Below, one piece after another: positions 1 through 9,878 of a stretch of DNA of 64,000 bases. The DNA comes from Neotamlana sargassicola. Lineage in GTDB: Bacteria > Bacteroidota > Bacteroidia > Flavobacteriales > Flavobacteriaceae. The translations under genes were made by a program, and so were the position numbers. Each line of letters starts with the position of its first letter. Within the stretch, counting starts at the first letter, position 1. The notes below the pieces were generated by a model that saw only the letters and a list, made by a program, of their open reading frames with translations, made no database searches and was not told the origin of the DNA. The stretch spans positions 682,001 through 746,000 of the forward strand of contig NZ_JAJAPX010000002.1 in the NCBI RefSeq assembly GCF_020523965.1, read 5' to 3'.

Positions 1-1214
1 ATTATGGTTTTTCTTGGGTTAAACCAATTGGTAATTACACCTATTTACTTTTTGTAATTTGTGGGCTTTCGGCATTATTGGTGGCATTTGGGTTAAAATA
101 CAGAATAGCCATTATTACCTTTTTTTTAAGTTTTACTTATATTGAGTTAATGGATAAAACGAGCTACTTAAACCATTATTACTTTATAAGTTTATTAAGT
201 TTTTTAATGATTTTTTTACCAGCTAATGCATACTTTTCGGTGGATAATTTAATTCGGAAAAAGACTTTTAAGAACGTTCCTAAGTGGAGCATAGATAGCA
301 TAAAATTACTACTTGGAATCGTCTATTTTTATGCTGGTTTGGCAAAATTAAATTCCGATTGGTTATTTAGAGCACAACCTTTAAAAATTTGGTTGCCTTC
401 AAAATACGATTTACCCATTATAGGCGATACTTTAATGCACCAAACTTGGTTTCATTATGCTATGAGCTGGAGCGGTATGTTGTACGATTTAGGTATTCCT
501 TTTTTATTGCTTTATCGTAAAACCAGAATATTTGCTTTTATTTTAGTGGTGTTTTTTCATGTGTTTACACGAGTTTTATTTCCCATTGGTATGTTTCCGT
601 TTATCATGATTGTAAGTTCATTAATATTTTTTGAGTCGGACTTTCATCAGAAAATAATAAGTTTTTTAAAACGTGTTTTAAATAAGCTCTCATTTAGTTC
701 TAAACGAGTACCTCATTTAAAAATCTACGATTATGGCACTATAAAATTTAAAAAAGCAACACTAACTATTGTTGGGCTGTTTTTTATTCTGCAATTAACA
801 ATACCATTTCGTTATTTGCTTTATCCCGGGGAATTATTCTGGACCGAAGAAGGTTACCGTTTTTCATGGCGCGTTATGCTTATGGAAAAAATGGGAATTG
901 CTACTTTTAAAATAGTTAACGCAGAAACAGGCGACTTTTTTTATGTTGATAATAGCGATTTTTTAACACCATTCCAAGAAAAGCAAATGAGCTTTCAACC
1001 CGATTTTATTTTAGAGTACGCACATTATTTAGGCGATCATTTTACGTCCCAAGGGCATAAAAATGTACAAGTGTTTGTAGATAGTTATGTGGCACTTAAT
1101 GGACGTTTAAGTGCGCCGTTTATTGATAAAACCGTAAATTTGTACGCCCAAAAAGAATCGTTTAAATCAAAATTTTGGATATTACCTTTTAAAGATGACA
1201 TTAAAGGACTTTAA
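1..1214 (+). CDS. HTTM-domain membrane protein (vitamin K-dependent gamma-carboxylase-like), 5' end outside window
   Basis: The frame is open to the left edge, so the true start lies upstream; the first in-frame TTG (position 78) is internal. The visible part has several hydrophobic segments and then a soluble C-terminal region. The stretch with LLLGIVYFYAGLAKLNSDW followed by a polar helix-rich region fits the HTTM family, bacterial relatives of vertebrate gamma-glutamyl carboxylase. The bacterial substrate is not known. The last 20 bases overlap the start of the next gene, a TonB-dependent receptor, so the two are probably co-translated and functionally linked. Family call fairly sure; function unknown. 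Confidence 0.75.
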   Translation, partial: YGFSWVKPIGNYTYLLFVICGLSALLVAFGLKYRIAIITFFLSFTYIELMDKTSYLNHYYFISLLSFLMIFLPANAYFSVDNLIRKKTFKNVPKWSIDSIKLLLGIVYFYAGLAKLNSDWLFRAQPLKIWLPSKYDLPIIGDTLMHQTWFHYAMSWSGMLYDLGIPFLLLYRKTRIFAFILVVFFHVFTRVLFPIGMFPFIMIVSSLIFFESDFHQKIISFLKRVLNKLSFSSKRVPHLKIYDYGTIKFKKATLTIVGLFFILQLTIPFRYLLYPGELFWTEEGYRFSWRVMLMEKMGIATFKIVNAETGDFFYVDNSDFLTPFQEKQMSFQPDFILEYAHYLGDHFTSQGHKNVQVFVDSYVALNGRLSAPFIDKTVNLYAQKESFKSKFWILPFKDDIKGL

Positions 1215-3612
1215 ATTTATTATAGCACTAATTTTTAGTGTATCTGCTTTCTCTCAACAAAACGTTACCGGTGTGGTAACATTTCAAGAAAAACCTGTAA
1301 ATGCTGTTAATGTTTACGATAAAGATTCAGGTTTATTAGCCATTACAGATGCCACAGGAACCTTTAAATTTTCAACAGATAAAATTAAATTAACTTTAGT
1401 GTTTTATGCTTCAGAATACGAAATAAAAGAAGTTATAATTAACGCCAAACAAGCAAACAATTTAAAAATTGAATTATATAGTTTAGCCACCGAATTGTCC
1501 GAAGTGGTTGTAAATGCCAACAAACGAAAAGCATTCGAGCTAAAACGTTTAAACGATGTTGAAGAAACTGCTATTTACGCCGGTAAGAAAACCGAAGTGG
1601 TTTTAATCGATCAATCTATGGCGAATTTGGCAAGTAATAATGCGCGCCAAATTTATAGTCAAGTAGCGGGTTTAAATATTTACCAAAACGACGATGCCGG
1701 TTTGCAGTTAAATATTGGTGGTCGTGGCTTAGACCCAAACCGAACGGCTAATTTTAATACTAGACAAAACGGTTACGATATTAGTGCCGATGTTTTAGGT
1801 TACCCAGAAAGTTATTACTCACCACCTGCAGAGGCTTTAAGCGAAATTCAAATTGTTCGTGGTGCGGCTTCGTTGCAATACGGAACGCAATTTGGTGGCT
1901 TGGTTAATTTTAAATTTAAAGACCCAAATCCTTCAAAACCGTTTGAGTTTATTACTAGAAATACTTTAGGAAGTTTTGGCTTGTTTACAAATTTTACAAG
2001 TGTTAGCGGAACAAGCGATAAACTCAGTTATTATGCTTATGCAAATTATAAAAAAGGTGATGGGTTTAGGCCAAATTCTGAGTTTGAATCGATAAACACT
2101 TTTGCTCATTTAGGTTATCAACTTTCCGAAAAAACCAAAATTGAAGGCGAGCTTACGTATTTAAATTATTTAGCAAAACAAGCGGGCGGTTTAACCGATG
2201 ATATGTTTTACAACGATCCTTATCAAAGTAATCGCGCTAGAAATTGGTTTAAAGTAGATTGGTTACTCTATAATTTAAAATTAGCCCACGAGTTTAATGC
2301 CAATACCAATTTTACGTTTAATTTTTTTGGATTGAATGCGTCGCGAAAAGCTTTGGGCTTTAGAACAAACCGTGTAAGTCAAGTAGATTCTGGTGAAGAA
2401 CGCGATTTAATTGTAGGCGATTTTAATAATTTTGGTTTCGAGTCTAGATTACTAAGCGAGTACACAGTTTTAAATAAAAACGCCACCTTTTTAATTGGAA
2501 CTAAATTTTATAAAGCCAATAATTACCAAAGACAAGGCCCTGGGAGCGATGGTGCTGATGCTGATTTTAATTTTTATAATGATGCATTTCCTAATTATTC
2601 AGATCAATCGGAATTTGATTTGCCAAACTTTAATGTTTCTGTATTTGGAGAAAATATTTTTTATGTAACCGATAAGTTTTCGGTAACACCAGGATTTAGA
2701 TTTGAATATATTAAAACCGAAAGTGAAGGTTTTTACAAAAATATAAATACAGATGCTGCTGGAAATGTAATTTTTGAAGAAGATGTTGCTGATAATAGAA
2801 ATTTTGAACGTTCGTTTGTGTTATTGGGCATTGGGTTAAGTTACAAACCTAATAGTAGTTTAGAGTTTTACGGAAACGTTTCTCAAAACTACCGTTCGGT
2901 TACATTTTCCGATATAAATATTGCGAATCCTGCTTTTTCCATAGATCCAGATATTACAGATGAAGAAGGTTTTACTGCCGATTTAGGTATGCGAGGAAAC
3001 TACAAAGGTTACGTGTCGTACGATGCAGGTTTATTTAGTTTGTTTTACAACGGAAGAATTGGTTTTGTACAAAAAGAAGCTGCCGATGGAAGTGTAACAA
3101 GCCAACGTGGTAATGTTGGAGATGCAGTTATGTTTGGCGTAGAATCTTTATTCGATTTTAATTTGAAAAAGATTTTTGGTTTAAATAATAATTATCAGCT
3201 TAATTATTTTATAAATACGTCTATTATAAATTCAGAATATATCACTTCAGAAGAACCGGGAGTAGAAGGTAATAAGGTAGAATTTGTTCCCGATTTAAAT
3301 TTAAAAACAGGTTTAAATGGTGGTTACAAAAACCTACTGGCAAGTATTCAATATACCTATTTAGGACAACAGTTTACAGATGCTACAAATGCAACGGCAG
3401 GAAGTATTAGTGGTGTTATTGGAGAAATTCCAGCTTACGATATTTTAGACCTATCGTTATCGTACAAATACAAAAAATTAAAGCTTGAAACAGGTGTAAA
3501 TAATGTTTTAGATAATGCCTACTTTACAAGACGTGCAACCGGTTATCCGGGACCGGGAATTATTCCTTCGGCGCCCAGAAATTGGTATGTTACTTTGCAA
3601 GTTAAGCTATAA
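1195..3612 (+). CDS. TonB-dependent receptor, FecA-like
   Basis: Predicted 805-residue outer-membrane transporter. The N-terminus has a hydrophobic signal ending at AFSQQ, then a carboxypeptidase-regulatory-like beta-sandwich (about residues 22-100), a plug domain (VVNANKRKAF, QVAGLNIYQNDDAG, EIQIVRGAASLQYGTQFGG) and a long barrel ending in the aromatic strand NWYVTLQVKL. The plug resembles that of ferric-siderophore/citrate receptors. The ATG lies inside the end of the HTTM gene. Substrate cannot be read from the sequence; iron chelate import is a guess from the plug and the HTTM context. Confidence 0.85.
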   Translation: MTLKDFKFIIALIFSVSAFSQQNVTGVVTFQEKPVNAVNVYDKDSGLLAITDATGTFKFSTDKIKLTLVFYASEYEIKEVIINAKQANNLKIELYSLATELSEVVVNANKRKAFELKRLNDVEETAIYAGKKTEVVLIDQSMANLASNNARQIYSQVAGLNIYQNDDAGLQLNIGGRGLDPNRTANFNTRQNGYDISADVLGYPESYYSPPAEALSEIQIVRGAASLQYGTQFGGLVNFKFKDPNPSKPFEFITRNTLGSFGLFTNFTSVSGTSDKLSYYAYANYKKGDGFRPNSEFESINTFAHLGYQLSEKTKIEGELTYLNYLAKQAGGLTDDMFYNDPYQSNRARNWFKVDWLLYNLKLAHEFNANTNFTFNFFGLNASRKALGFRTNRVSQVDSGEERDLIVGDFNNFGFESRLLSEYTVLNKNATFLIGTKFYKANNYQRQGPGSDGADADFNFYNDAFPNYSDQSEFDLPNFNVSVFGENIFYVTDKFSVTPGFRFEYIKTESEGFYKNINTDAAGNVIFEEDVADNRNFERSFVLLGIGLSYKPNSSLEFYGNVSQNYRSVTFSDINIANPAFSIDPDITDEEGFTADLGMRGNYKGYVSYDAGLFSLFYNGRIGFVQKEAADGSVTSQRGNVGDAVMFGVESLFDFNLKKIFGLNNNYQLNYFINTSIINSEYITSEEPGVEGNKVEFVPDLNLKTGLNGGYKNLLASIQYTYLGQQFTDATNATAGSISGVIGEIPAYDILDLSLSYKYKKLKLETGVNNVLDNAYFTRRATGYPGPGIIPSAPRNWYVTLQVKL

Positions 3613-3759
3613 TACAGGGGGATTTAAGTGAATAAATCACTGGTTTACTTTGAGATATAAAAATTGCGAGTTAAAGATTCTTTTAAGAGTTTTTTAACAT
3701 ATTGAAATTAAACGTTGTAAGCAATATGTAGTCTTAAAATAAACCAACCAATCACTAAA

Positions 3760-6498
3760 TTGAAAAAAACACTTATTTTCCTTGTGTTAAGCTTTTCTAC
3801 AACGTTGTTTGCGCAAAAGTTTACGCTAGAAGGCTTTGTTAAAGATAAAGATTCACTTACTCTAGAAGCTGCTACAGTTTATTTGCAAAGCATATCCGAT
3901 AGTATTCCAATTGCTTACGGTATTACCAATAGAGCAGGGAAGTTTTCATTACAAGTAAATACCTATAACGAGGCTAAAGCAATTTTTAATATTGCTTACA
4001 TGGGTTATAAACCTTATAGTAAAGTTATAAACGCACCAAAAGGCGATGCTTTAAACTTGGGGACATTGGTTTTAGAGGATCAAGCCGAAGCTTTAACTGC
4101 AGTTTCTATAATTGCAAAAGCACCACCTGTAGTAATTAAAAAAGATACGATTGAATATAATGCTGATAGTTTTAAGAGCTTGCCCAACGACAAAGCCGAA
4201 GATTTACTAAAAAAACTTCCAGGTGTAGAAATTGATGCTGATGGCTTAATAACAGTAAATGGTGTTGAGGTTGAAGCTATAAACGTTGACGGCATGCCGT
4301 TTTTTGGCGAGAAAAATGGAGAAATAGCTTTAAAGAATTTACCTAGTGGGGTTATTAGTAAAGTACAGGTTACAGATTTTAAAACAAATTTGCAAAAGTT
4401 TACTGGTGAAGAATCGGATTCTGGTACAAAAGAAATCAATTTTAAAATTAAAAAAGGAAAAAACCGAGCCATGTTTGGCGATGTTAAATTAGGCGCCGGA
4501 ACAGACGATAAATATCAAGGGAATGCTAATGTTTTTCAGGTAATAGATGGTAAGCAACTTGGGGTTATTGCCGGAACTAATAATATTAACATGTCACGCG
4601 GTTTTAATGCTTTGCCTAATACCGACACCAGTACCGGGTATTTAGAATCCGATTTTGTTGGAGCCAATTTTAGCAAAGGGAAATGGAACGAAACCCGTAT
4701 AAATTCAAATTACAACTACAGCGCGCAAGATCGTGAAACAGCGCAAATGAGTTACAGAGAGAACTTTTTACCAGATTTAAACTATATTACAGAGTCTGAA
4801 AACAGAGGTTATAACGAATCGGATAGCCATAAGGCCAGAGCCGATGTGCAGTATATTGTAGATCCTAAAAATAAATGGTCTAAAAACCGATTTAAAATTT
4901 CCAACGAAACTAATTTTAATACATCAAATACAATATCTGGCTCCGAAAACGCAAGCACATCGTCGTATAGCGATGGAGCGCTGGTAAGCGATTACATATC
5001 TCGAAATAATACAGAAGCTTCAAGTTATAATATTCAAAATAATTTCGATGTAACACCATCTCAAGGTGGTGGTAATTACTTTAATATAGGTGTAAATACT
5101 AATTTTAGTAAATCGAATAGCGATGTAAATAGTTATTCTGAAAATGTTTTATATAACAGTAACGACACCATAATTCAGAATCAAGAAAAATACAACGAAC
5201 ATAAATCGAGTAACATTAATGTAAATACAATTTTAGTAAAAGAAGTGTTCAACGATTTTAGGATAATGCCGCGGTATTCGGCAACAGTACATACGAGCTC
5301 TACCGAAAATTTTATTTATGATTTTAATGAAGATTCTGAAAGCTATAACGATTTTAATGAAACCTTAAGTACCGATAGTAAATATGTTACAACAACGCTG
5401 CGTCCGTCGTTAAAATTAAGATACGATTTAAACGATATTAGGTTCGAGATTGAAGGTGCTCACACAACCACTTATAGGGATTTTAAAGATGCGTTAATTG
5501 AAGCGCGAAATTTTAAGCGGGATTTTAAATATGTAACATTTGGTGGGCGTATTCGCTATCGCGATGAAAAAGGTTATAAACGCATTTCTTTAGATTATAA
5601 TCAGGATGTAAATTTACCATCGGTTAGCCAATTGCAACCCGTAGAAGATGTTAGTAATATAACCCACATTCGAGTTGGAAACCCAGATTTAGCACCGCAA
5701 GTAGACCATAATTTAAGGTTTCGTTATCAAAACAATATCGCCTTTCATAACATAAATGTTTCTGGCGATGCACGAGCCGAATTTACTAAAGACAAAATTA
5801 TAAACTCAACTATAACCAATTCCGATTTAAATAAGTATACCACTTATACTAATTTAAATGGCGACTATAATTTGCGCGGCAATGCTTCGGTTTCAAAATC
5901 GTACTTCAATAAAAAAATTAATTTTAATTTAAATGGAAGCGTTATGGCAAGTTTCGATAATAGCTTGTCTTTACAAAACGGACTTAAATTTACGGCTCAA
6001 ACTACAACCATTCGCCCAAGGGTTTCGGTAAATTGTTTGTATAACGAAATTATAGATCTTAGCACAAGCTACAGTTATTCAACTGTAAAAAGTATTTATG
6101 ATACCGATAGTTTTAACGATAACAGTTATTTTATTCAGAATTTACAATTTAACTCCTCAATCTTTTTTATAAAAGATGTTTTGTTTGTTACTAATAAAGT
6201 GTCATATCGCTACAATAGTCGTGTAGGCGACGAGTACGATGCCGATGCTGTTTTTTGGAATGCTGGCTTAGGGGCAGAACTATGGAAAAATAAAGCTACT
6301 GTAACATTTGTAGGTTACGATGTTTTAGGAAAAAACAATGGCTATCGACGCACGGTAACCGATACTTATATACAAGATGTTGAAAACCGAATTTTAGAGC
6401 AGTATTTCATGCTTAATTTTACCTATAAATTTGGAAGTTTTGCTGGTCAGCGTATGAATTTTGATTCGAATAGTCGCCGTAGAGGACGTCGCGGTTAG
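3760..6498 (+). CDS. TonB-receptor-like outer-membrane beta-barrel protein
   Basis: A 912-residue protein starting at TTG with a clear signal peptide (MKKTLIFLVLSFSTTLFAQ). A carboxypeptidase-regulatory-like domain (about 22-110) is followed by a plug-like section (DTIEYNADSFKSLPNDKAEDLLKKLPG) and a long barrel typical of the OMP_b-brl_3 group of Bacteroidota. The C-terminus is unusual: after the last beta strand it ends in a basic tail, SRRRGRRG. It is separated from the preceding receptor by 147 bp with no obvious terminator. Ligand unknown. Confidence 0.8.
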   Translation: MKKTLIFLVLSFSTTLFAQKFTLEGFVKDKDSLTLEAATVYLQSISDSIPIAYGITNRAGKFSLQVNTYNEAKAIFNIAYMGYKPYSKVINAPKGDALNLGTLVLEDQAEALTAVSIIAKAPPVVIKKDTIEYNADSFKSLPNDKAEDLLKKLPGVEIDADGLITVNGVEVEAINVDGMPFFGEKNGEIALKNLPSGVISKVQVTDFKTNLQKFTGEESDSGTKEINFKIKKGKNRAMFGDVKLGAGTDDKYQGNANVFQVIDGKQLGVIAGTNNINMSRGFNALPNTDTSTGYLESDFVGANFSKGKWNETRINSNYNYSAQDRETAQMSYRENFLPDLNYITESENRGYNESDSHKARADVQYIVDPKNKWSKNRFKISNETNFNTSNTISGSENASTSSYSDGALVSDYISRNNTEASSYNIQNNFDVTPSQGGGNYFNIGVNTNFSKSNSDVNSYSENVLYNSNDTIIQNQEKYNEHKSSNINVNTILVKEVFNDFRIMPRYSATVHTSSTENFIYDFNEDSESYNDFNETLSTDSKYVTTTLRPSLKLRYDLNDIRFEIEGAHTTTYRDFKDALIEARNFKRDFKYVTFGGRIRYRDEKGYKRISLDYNQDVNLPSVSQLQPVEDVSNITHIRVGNPDLAPQVDHNLRFRYQNNIAFHNINVSGDARAEFTKDKIINSTITNSDLNKYTTYTNLNGDYNLRGNASVSKSYFNKKINFNLNGSVMASFDNSLSLQNGLKFTAQTTTIRPRVSVNCLYNEIIDLSTSYSYSTVKSIYDTDSFNDNSYFIQNLQFNSSIFFIKDVLFVTNKVSYRYNSRVGDEYDADAVFWNAGLGAELWKNKATVTFVGYDVLGKNNGYRRTVTDTYIQDVENRILEQYFMLNFTYKFGSFAGQRMNFDSNSRRRGRRG

Positions 6499-6635
6499 AA
6501 AAATCCTTAAATGTTTTTTGGGTTATTTTGATGAAGTTGAGTTTATTCGTTTTTGTTTTTAAGTTAAGAATGAAAGATGGAATTAACTTAACATTAAATT
6601 TAGAATCAAATTAAAAAATGAAGCTATAAATTATG

Positions 6636-6643
6636 TATATTTG
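6636..6643 (+). promoter_or_regulatory. -7 promoter box (TATATTTG) of guaB
   Basis: Matches the Bacteroidota -7 consensus TAnnTTTG and is followed by CAC. The guaB ATG is 26 bp downstream, giving a short leader. No good -33 TTTG is visible at 19-21 bp upstream. Confidence 0.5.
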
Positions 6644-6668
6644 CACGCAATTATAACGTAATTGCAAC

Positions 6669-8141
6669 ATGAACGCACATCTTAACAAAATAGTAGGAGA
6701 GGGACTAACCTACGACGACGTTTTATTAGTTCCAGCTTTCTCCGAAGTTTTACCTCGCGAAGTAAACATTCAAACAAAATTTACAAGAAACATTACCATT
6801 AATGTGCCTATTATTTCGGCGGCTATGGATACTGTAACCGAAAGTAAAATGGCTATTGCTATGGCGCAAGAAGGTGGTATTGGTGTGCTTCATAAAAACA
6901 TGACTATAGAGCAACAAGCTCTAAAAGTACGTCGTGTTAAGCGTGCAGAAAGCGGTATGATTCTCGATCCGGTTACTTTACCATTAACAGCCAAGGTAAA
7001 AGATGCTAAGCAAAATATGGCAGAACATGGTATTGGCGGTATTCCTATTACAGACGATAACGGTATTTTAAAAGGGATTGTTACAAACCGTGATTTACGT
7101 TTTGAGCATGATGACGAAAGATTAATTACCGATGTTATGACTAGTGAAAACTTAGTAACTGCAGGCGTTGGTACATCGTTGGTTGATGCTGAAGCAATTC
7201 TTCAAAAACATAAAATTGAAAAACTACTTATTGTAGACGATAATTATAAACTTACAGGTTTAATTACGTTTAGAGATATTACTAAATTAACACTTAAACC
7301 TATTGCTAATAAAGATGAATTTGGCCGTTTACGCGTAGCCGCTGCCATTGGTGTAACAGGTGATGCTGTAGAGCGTGCTGAAGCTTTAGTAAATGCAGGT
7401 GTTGATGCTGTAGTTATCGATACGGCTCATGGACATACAAAAGGTGTAGTTGGTGTTTTAAAAGCTATAAAAGAAAAATTTCCAACGCTTGAAGTTATTG
7501 TAGGAAACATTGCAACGGGTGCTGCTGCTAAATATTTAGTTGAAGCTGGTGCCGATGCTGTAAAAGTAGGTATTGGTCCAGGGTCTATTTGTACAACGCG
7601 TGTGGTTGCTGGTGTTGGTTTCCCTCAGTTTTCTGCGGTGTTAGAGGTGGCTGCTGCTATAAAAGGTAGTGGTGTTCCTGTAATTGCCGATGGAGGAATT
7701 CGTTATACAGGCGATATACCTAAAGCTATTGCTGCTGGAGCCGATTGTGTGATGTTAGGTTCGCTTTTAGCAGGAACAAAAGAATCTCCAGGTGAAACTA
7801 TTATTTACGAAGGACGTAAGTTTAAGTCTTACCGTGGCATGGGATCTGTTGAAGCAATGAAAGAAGGTAGTAAAGACCGTTATTTTCAAGATGTTGAAGA
7901 CGATATTAAAAAGTTAGTTCCAGAAGGAATTGTAGGTCGTGTACCTTACAAAGGCGAATTGTTTGAAAGCATTCACCAATTTATTGGCGGTTTACGTGCA
8001 GGTATGGGGTATTGCGGTGCTAAAGATATTGAAACCTTAAAAGAAACAGGGCAGTTTGTAAAAATTACAGCGAGTGGTATTAACGAAAGTCATCCGCACG
8101 ATGTAACCATTACTAAAGAATCTCCTAATTATTCTAGATAA
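6669..8141 (+). CDS. guaB: Inosine-5'-monophosphate dehydrogenase
   Basis: Oxidises IMP to XMP with NAD+, the committed step of GMP synthesis; cytosolic. The 490-residue length is normal. It shows the N-terminal barrel start ([16 protein letters not shown]), two CBS domains at about residues 95-210 ([21 protein letters not shown]), the active-site loop GPGSICTTR with the catalytic cysteine at residue 308, and the flap/C-terminal part ([21 protein letters not shown]). Monocistronic: own promoter and a strong terminator. The partner gene guaA is elsewhere in this window (41.4 kb). Confidence 0.97.
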   Translation: MNAHLNKIVGEGLTYDDVLLVPAFSEVLPREVNIQTKFTRNITINVPIISAAMDTVTESKMAIAMAQEGGIGVLHKNMTIEQQALKVRRVKRAESGMILDPVTLPLTAKVKDAKQNMAEHGIGGIPITDDNGILKGIVTNRDLRFEHDDERLITDVMTSENLVTAGVGTSLVDAEAILQKHKIEKLLIVDDNYKLTGLITFRDITKLTLKPIANKDEFGRLRVAAAIGVTGDAVERAEALVNAGVDAVVIDTAHGHTKGVVGVLKAIKEKFPTLEVIVGNIATGAAAKYLVEAGADAVKVGIGPGSICTTRVVAGVGFPQFSAVLEVAAAIKGSGVPVIADGGIRYTGDIPKAIAAGADCVMLGSLLAGTKESPGETIIYEGRKFKSYRGMGSVEAMKEGSKDRYFQDVEDDIKKLVPEGIVGRVPYKGELFESIHQFIGGLRAGMGYCGAKDIETLKETGQFVKITASGINESHPHDVTITKESPNYSR

Positions 8142-8160
8142 AATTAGATTATATATTTTA

Positions 8161-8194
8161 AAAAAAGGCTTGATTTTTACTCAAGCCTTTTTTT
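8161..8194. terminator. Bidirectional terminator between guaB and the PqqB-like gene
   Basis: A perfect stem (AAAAAAGGCTTGA paired with TCAAGCCTTTTTT) around a 7-nt loop, with A-run before and T-run after. It lies between convergent genes and can serve both strands; the minus-strand gene's stop codon overlaps its right arm. Confidence 0.9.
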
Positions 8195-9167
8195 ATAGTT
8201 TATAAATATCATGAATTTGCGCAATATTAAAGCCTGCTTTTATAACAGTTTGTGCTTCTTCACTATTTAAATTAATTACAGGATTGGTGTGGTTAAAATG
8301 TATAAATACAATTTTGTTTTTTTTAGAAAGTGGTAAGTTTTTAAATAAATCTAAGCTTTCTTGAATGAAAGGATGGGGAATTGTAGACATATCGCGATTA
8401 TTTAACTCTTTACCACTAAAAAATGTGGCGTCAACAAAGGCGTAATCAACAGTTTTAATTTCTTCAATTATGCTTTTTTTCCATTTACTCCATTTATCAA
8501 TGTCTGGGATAAATAAAGCGGATTTGCTTTTACCTTTTATTTTATAACCAACAGTTTCGGAATACTCGTCTCTGTGTGGTACTAAAAAAGGCGTGACCTT
8601 TAGGTTGTTGGTTAAAGTTATTGTTTGCTCATCATGAATATTTTTTAAAATAATATTTTCAGTTTTAACTAATTGGCTCCAAGGTCCGTTGCTTTCTAAA
8701 AATGTTTTCATTTTAGGCATGGCGTAAACAGGAACTTTACTGGTATTCATAGCTTCTTTACCCAAATACATTAAGCCTGTATAATGCCCAATGTGTGCAT
8801 GTGTTAAAAATATACCGTCTGGAATTTCGTTGGTGTTTTTTATGTCTGGATTAACAAGCGCCTTAGTTTGAGAAACAAAATCGGGTGAAGCTTCAAACAT
8901 ATATTTCTTTTTAAATTCATTATCAATTAAACCTAAAGAAACCACCTGTCTGTTTTTATCTGGATTATTAAAAAGTGTTTTGCAGCACTCTTTTTGGCAA
9001 CCAATTTGTGGCGAACCAGCATCTTGAATGGTTCCAAGAATTATTATAGCTGTTTCATTTGGGTTTATTTGGGGTGTTGAGGTTTTTGTATTGGATTTAA
9101 TGTTTTTCTCTTTACATGAAAAAGATATAAGTATTACTAAAAGGAGCGCTATTCGAGTTCGGTGCAT
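8193..9167 (-). CDS. MBL-fold metallo-hydrolase lipoprotein, PqqB-like
   Basis: A 324-residue protein with a lipoprotein signal (ILISFSC, cysteine at 18), so probably membrane-anchored in the periplasm. The fold is metallo-beta-lactamase: the metal motif THAHIGHYTGL, the early LGTIQDAGSPQIGC segment typical of PqqB-like members, a later VDATFF segment and the C-terminal IHFNHTNP. Pyrroloquinoline quinone genes are not seen nearby, so a role in PQQ synthesis is unlikely; a secreted hydrolase of unknown substrate fits better. Confidence 0.8.
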   Translation of the reverse strand: MHRTRIALLLVILISFSCKEKNIKSNTKTSTPQINPNETAIIILGTIQDAGSPQIGCQKECCKTLFNNPDKNRQVVSLGLIDNEFKKKYMFEASPDFVSQTKALVNPDIKNTNEIPDGIFLTHAHIGHYTGLMYLGKEAMNTSKVPVYAMPKMKTFLESNGPWSQLVKTENIILKNIHDEQTITLTNNLKVTPFLVPHRDEYSETVGYKIKGKSKSALFIPDIDKWSKWKKSIIEEIKTVDYAFVDATFFSGKELNNRDMSTIPHPFIQESLDLFKNLPLSKKNKIVFIHFNHTNPVINLNSEEAQTVIKAGFNIAQIHDIYKL

Positions 9168-9234
9168 TATATAAACGTTTTATAATGTGCCAAGGTATTA
9201 AAATTGAAAACAAGTATGCAAGTTGGGTGTAAAT

Positions 9235-9268
9235 AAAAAAAGCAACTAAATTAATAGTTGCTTTTTTT
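9235..9268 (-). terminator. Terminator of the putative metal-uptake operon
   Basis: Perfect 14-bp stem (A7 then GCAACTA, paired with TAGTTGC then T7) with loop AATTAA. It follows the last gene of the minus-strand operon by 27 bp and supplies a U-run on that strand. Confidence 0.88.
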
Positions 9269-9295
9269 AACTGTATTACAAAAAGATATTTAAGT

Positions 9296-9868
9296 TTACT
9301 CTACCTCAATAGCGAAAGTTACTTCTACGTCTGTGCTACCACCTGCATTTTCAGAAGTTCCATCGTTTGGTTTTGTAGGTTCGTGCTTTAAAACAATAGT
9401 TAAAGAACCTGTACCTGCTTCACCTGTTGTAAAAGATGTGTCAATTCCAATTGGGTTACCGTCTTCATCAACATCGGTTTTTGTGATTACGATATCTGAA
9501 ATGGTAGAAGTATAGAAAAATTCGTGCTCGTCACCTTCTTCTTCAACTTCTTCAGTAATGTCTTCAGCAGGATCTTCTGTTTCGTTTAATAATTGAATAG
9601 AACCAGAATACTGTGTATTAGCTACAAAACTTCCAGAAACTTCAGTAGTTCCGTCTGCACCACCATCACCGTCTAAATCTTCAAAAGTAAGGGTTACCGT
9701 GTTTCCATTTGCATCTTCTAGGGTATAAATAACTGTTGTTATAAGTTCTTCTTCGTGTTCGTGATCATCATCGTGATCGTCGTCACTAGAACAGCTAACT
9801 AAGGCTAAACTAGAGATAAAAAATAAGGCTAATAATTTTATTGTTTTTAATGAATTTATTTTTTTCAT
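9296..9868 (-). CDS. Asp/His/Glu-rich lipoprotein, partner of the upstream TonB receptor
   Basis: A 190-residue lipoprotein: signal ending at SLALVSC, then an acidic, histidine-bearing stretch (SSDDDHDDDHEHEEE) that could bind divalent metal, and a beta-rich body with a second acidic patch (EEVEEEGDEHEFF). It resembles short proteins often annotated as 'type 1 periplasmic binding fold superfamily' in Flavobacteriaceae; I recall this only loosely. It is 10 bp downstream of a TonB-dependent receptor and ends the operon. A surface or periplasmic metal-capturing partner of that receptor is an inference. Confidence 0.75.
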   Translation of the reverse strand: MKKINSLKTIKLLALFFISSLALVSCSSDDDHDDDHEHEEELITTVIYTLEDANGNTVTLTFEDLDGDGGADGTTEVSGSFVANTQYSGSIQLLNETEDPAEDITEEVEEEGDEHEFFYTSTISDIVITKTDVDEDGNPIGIDTSFTTGEAGTGSLTIVLKHEPTKPNDGTSENAGGSTDVEVTFAIEVE

Positions 9869-9878
9869 GATTTTTGTT

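Noticed and set aside
4080-4472. Minus-strand ORF of 130 codons inside the large barrel gene
   Set aside because: Lies fully inside a well-supported outer-membrane protein gene; no motif of its own.
8193-9167. PQQ biosynthesis gene cluster
   Set aside because: The PqqB-like protein is a secreted lipoprotein and no other pqq gene is near.
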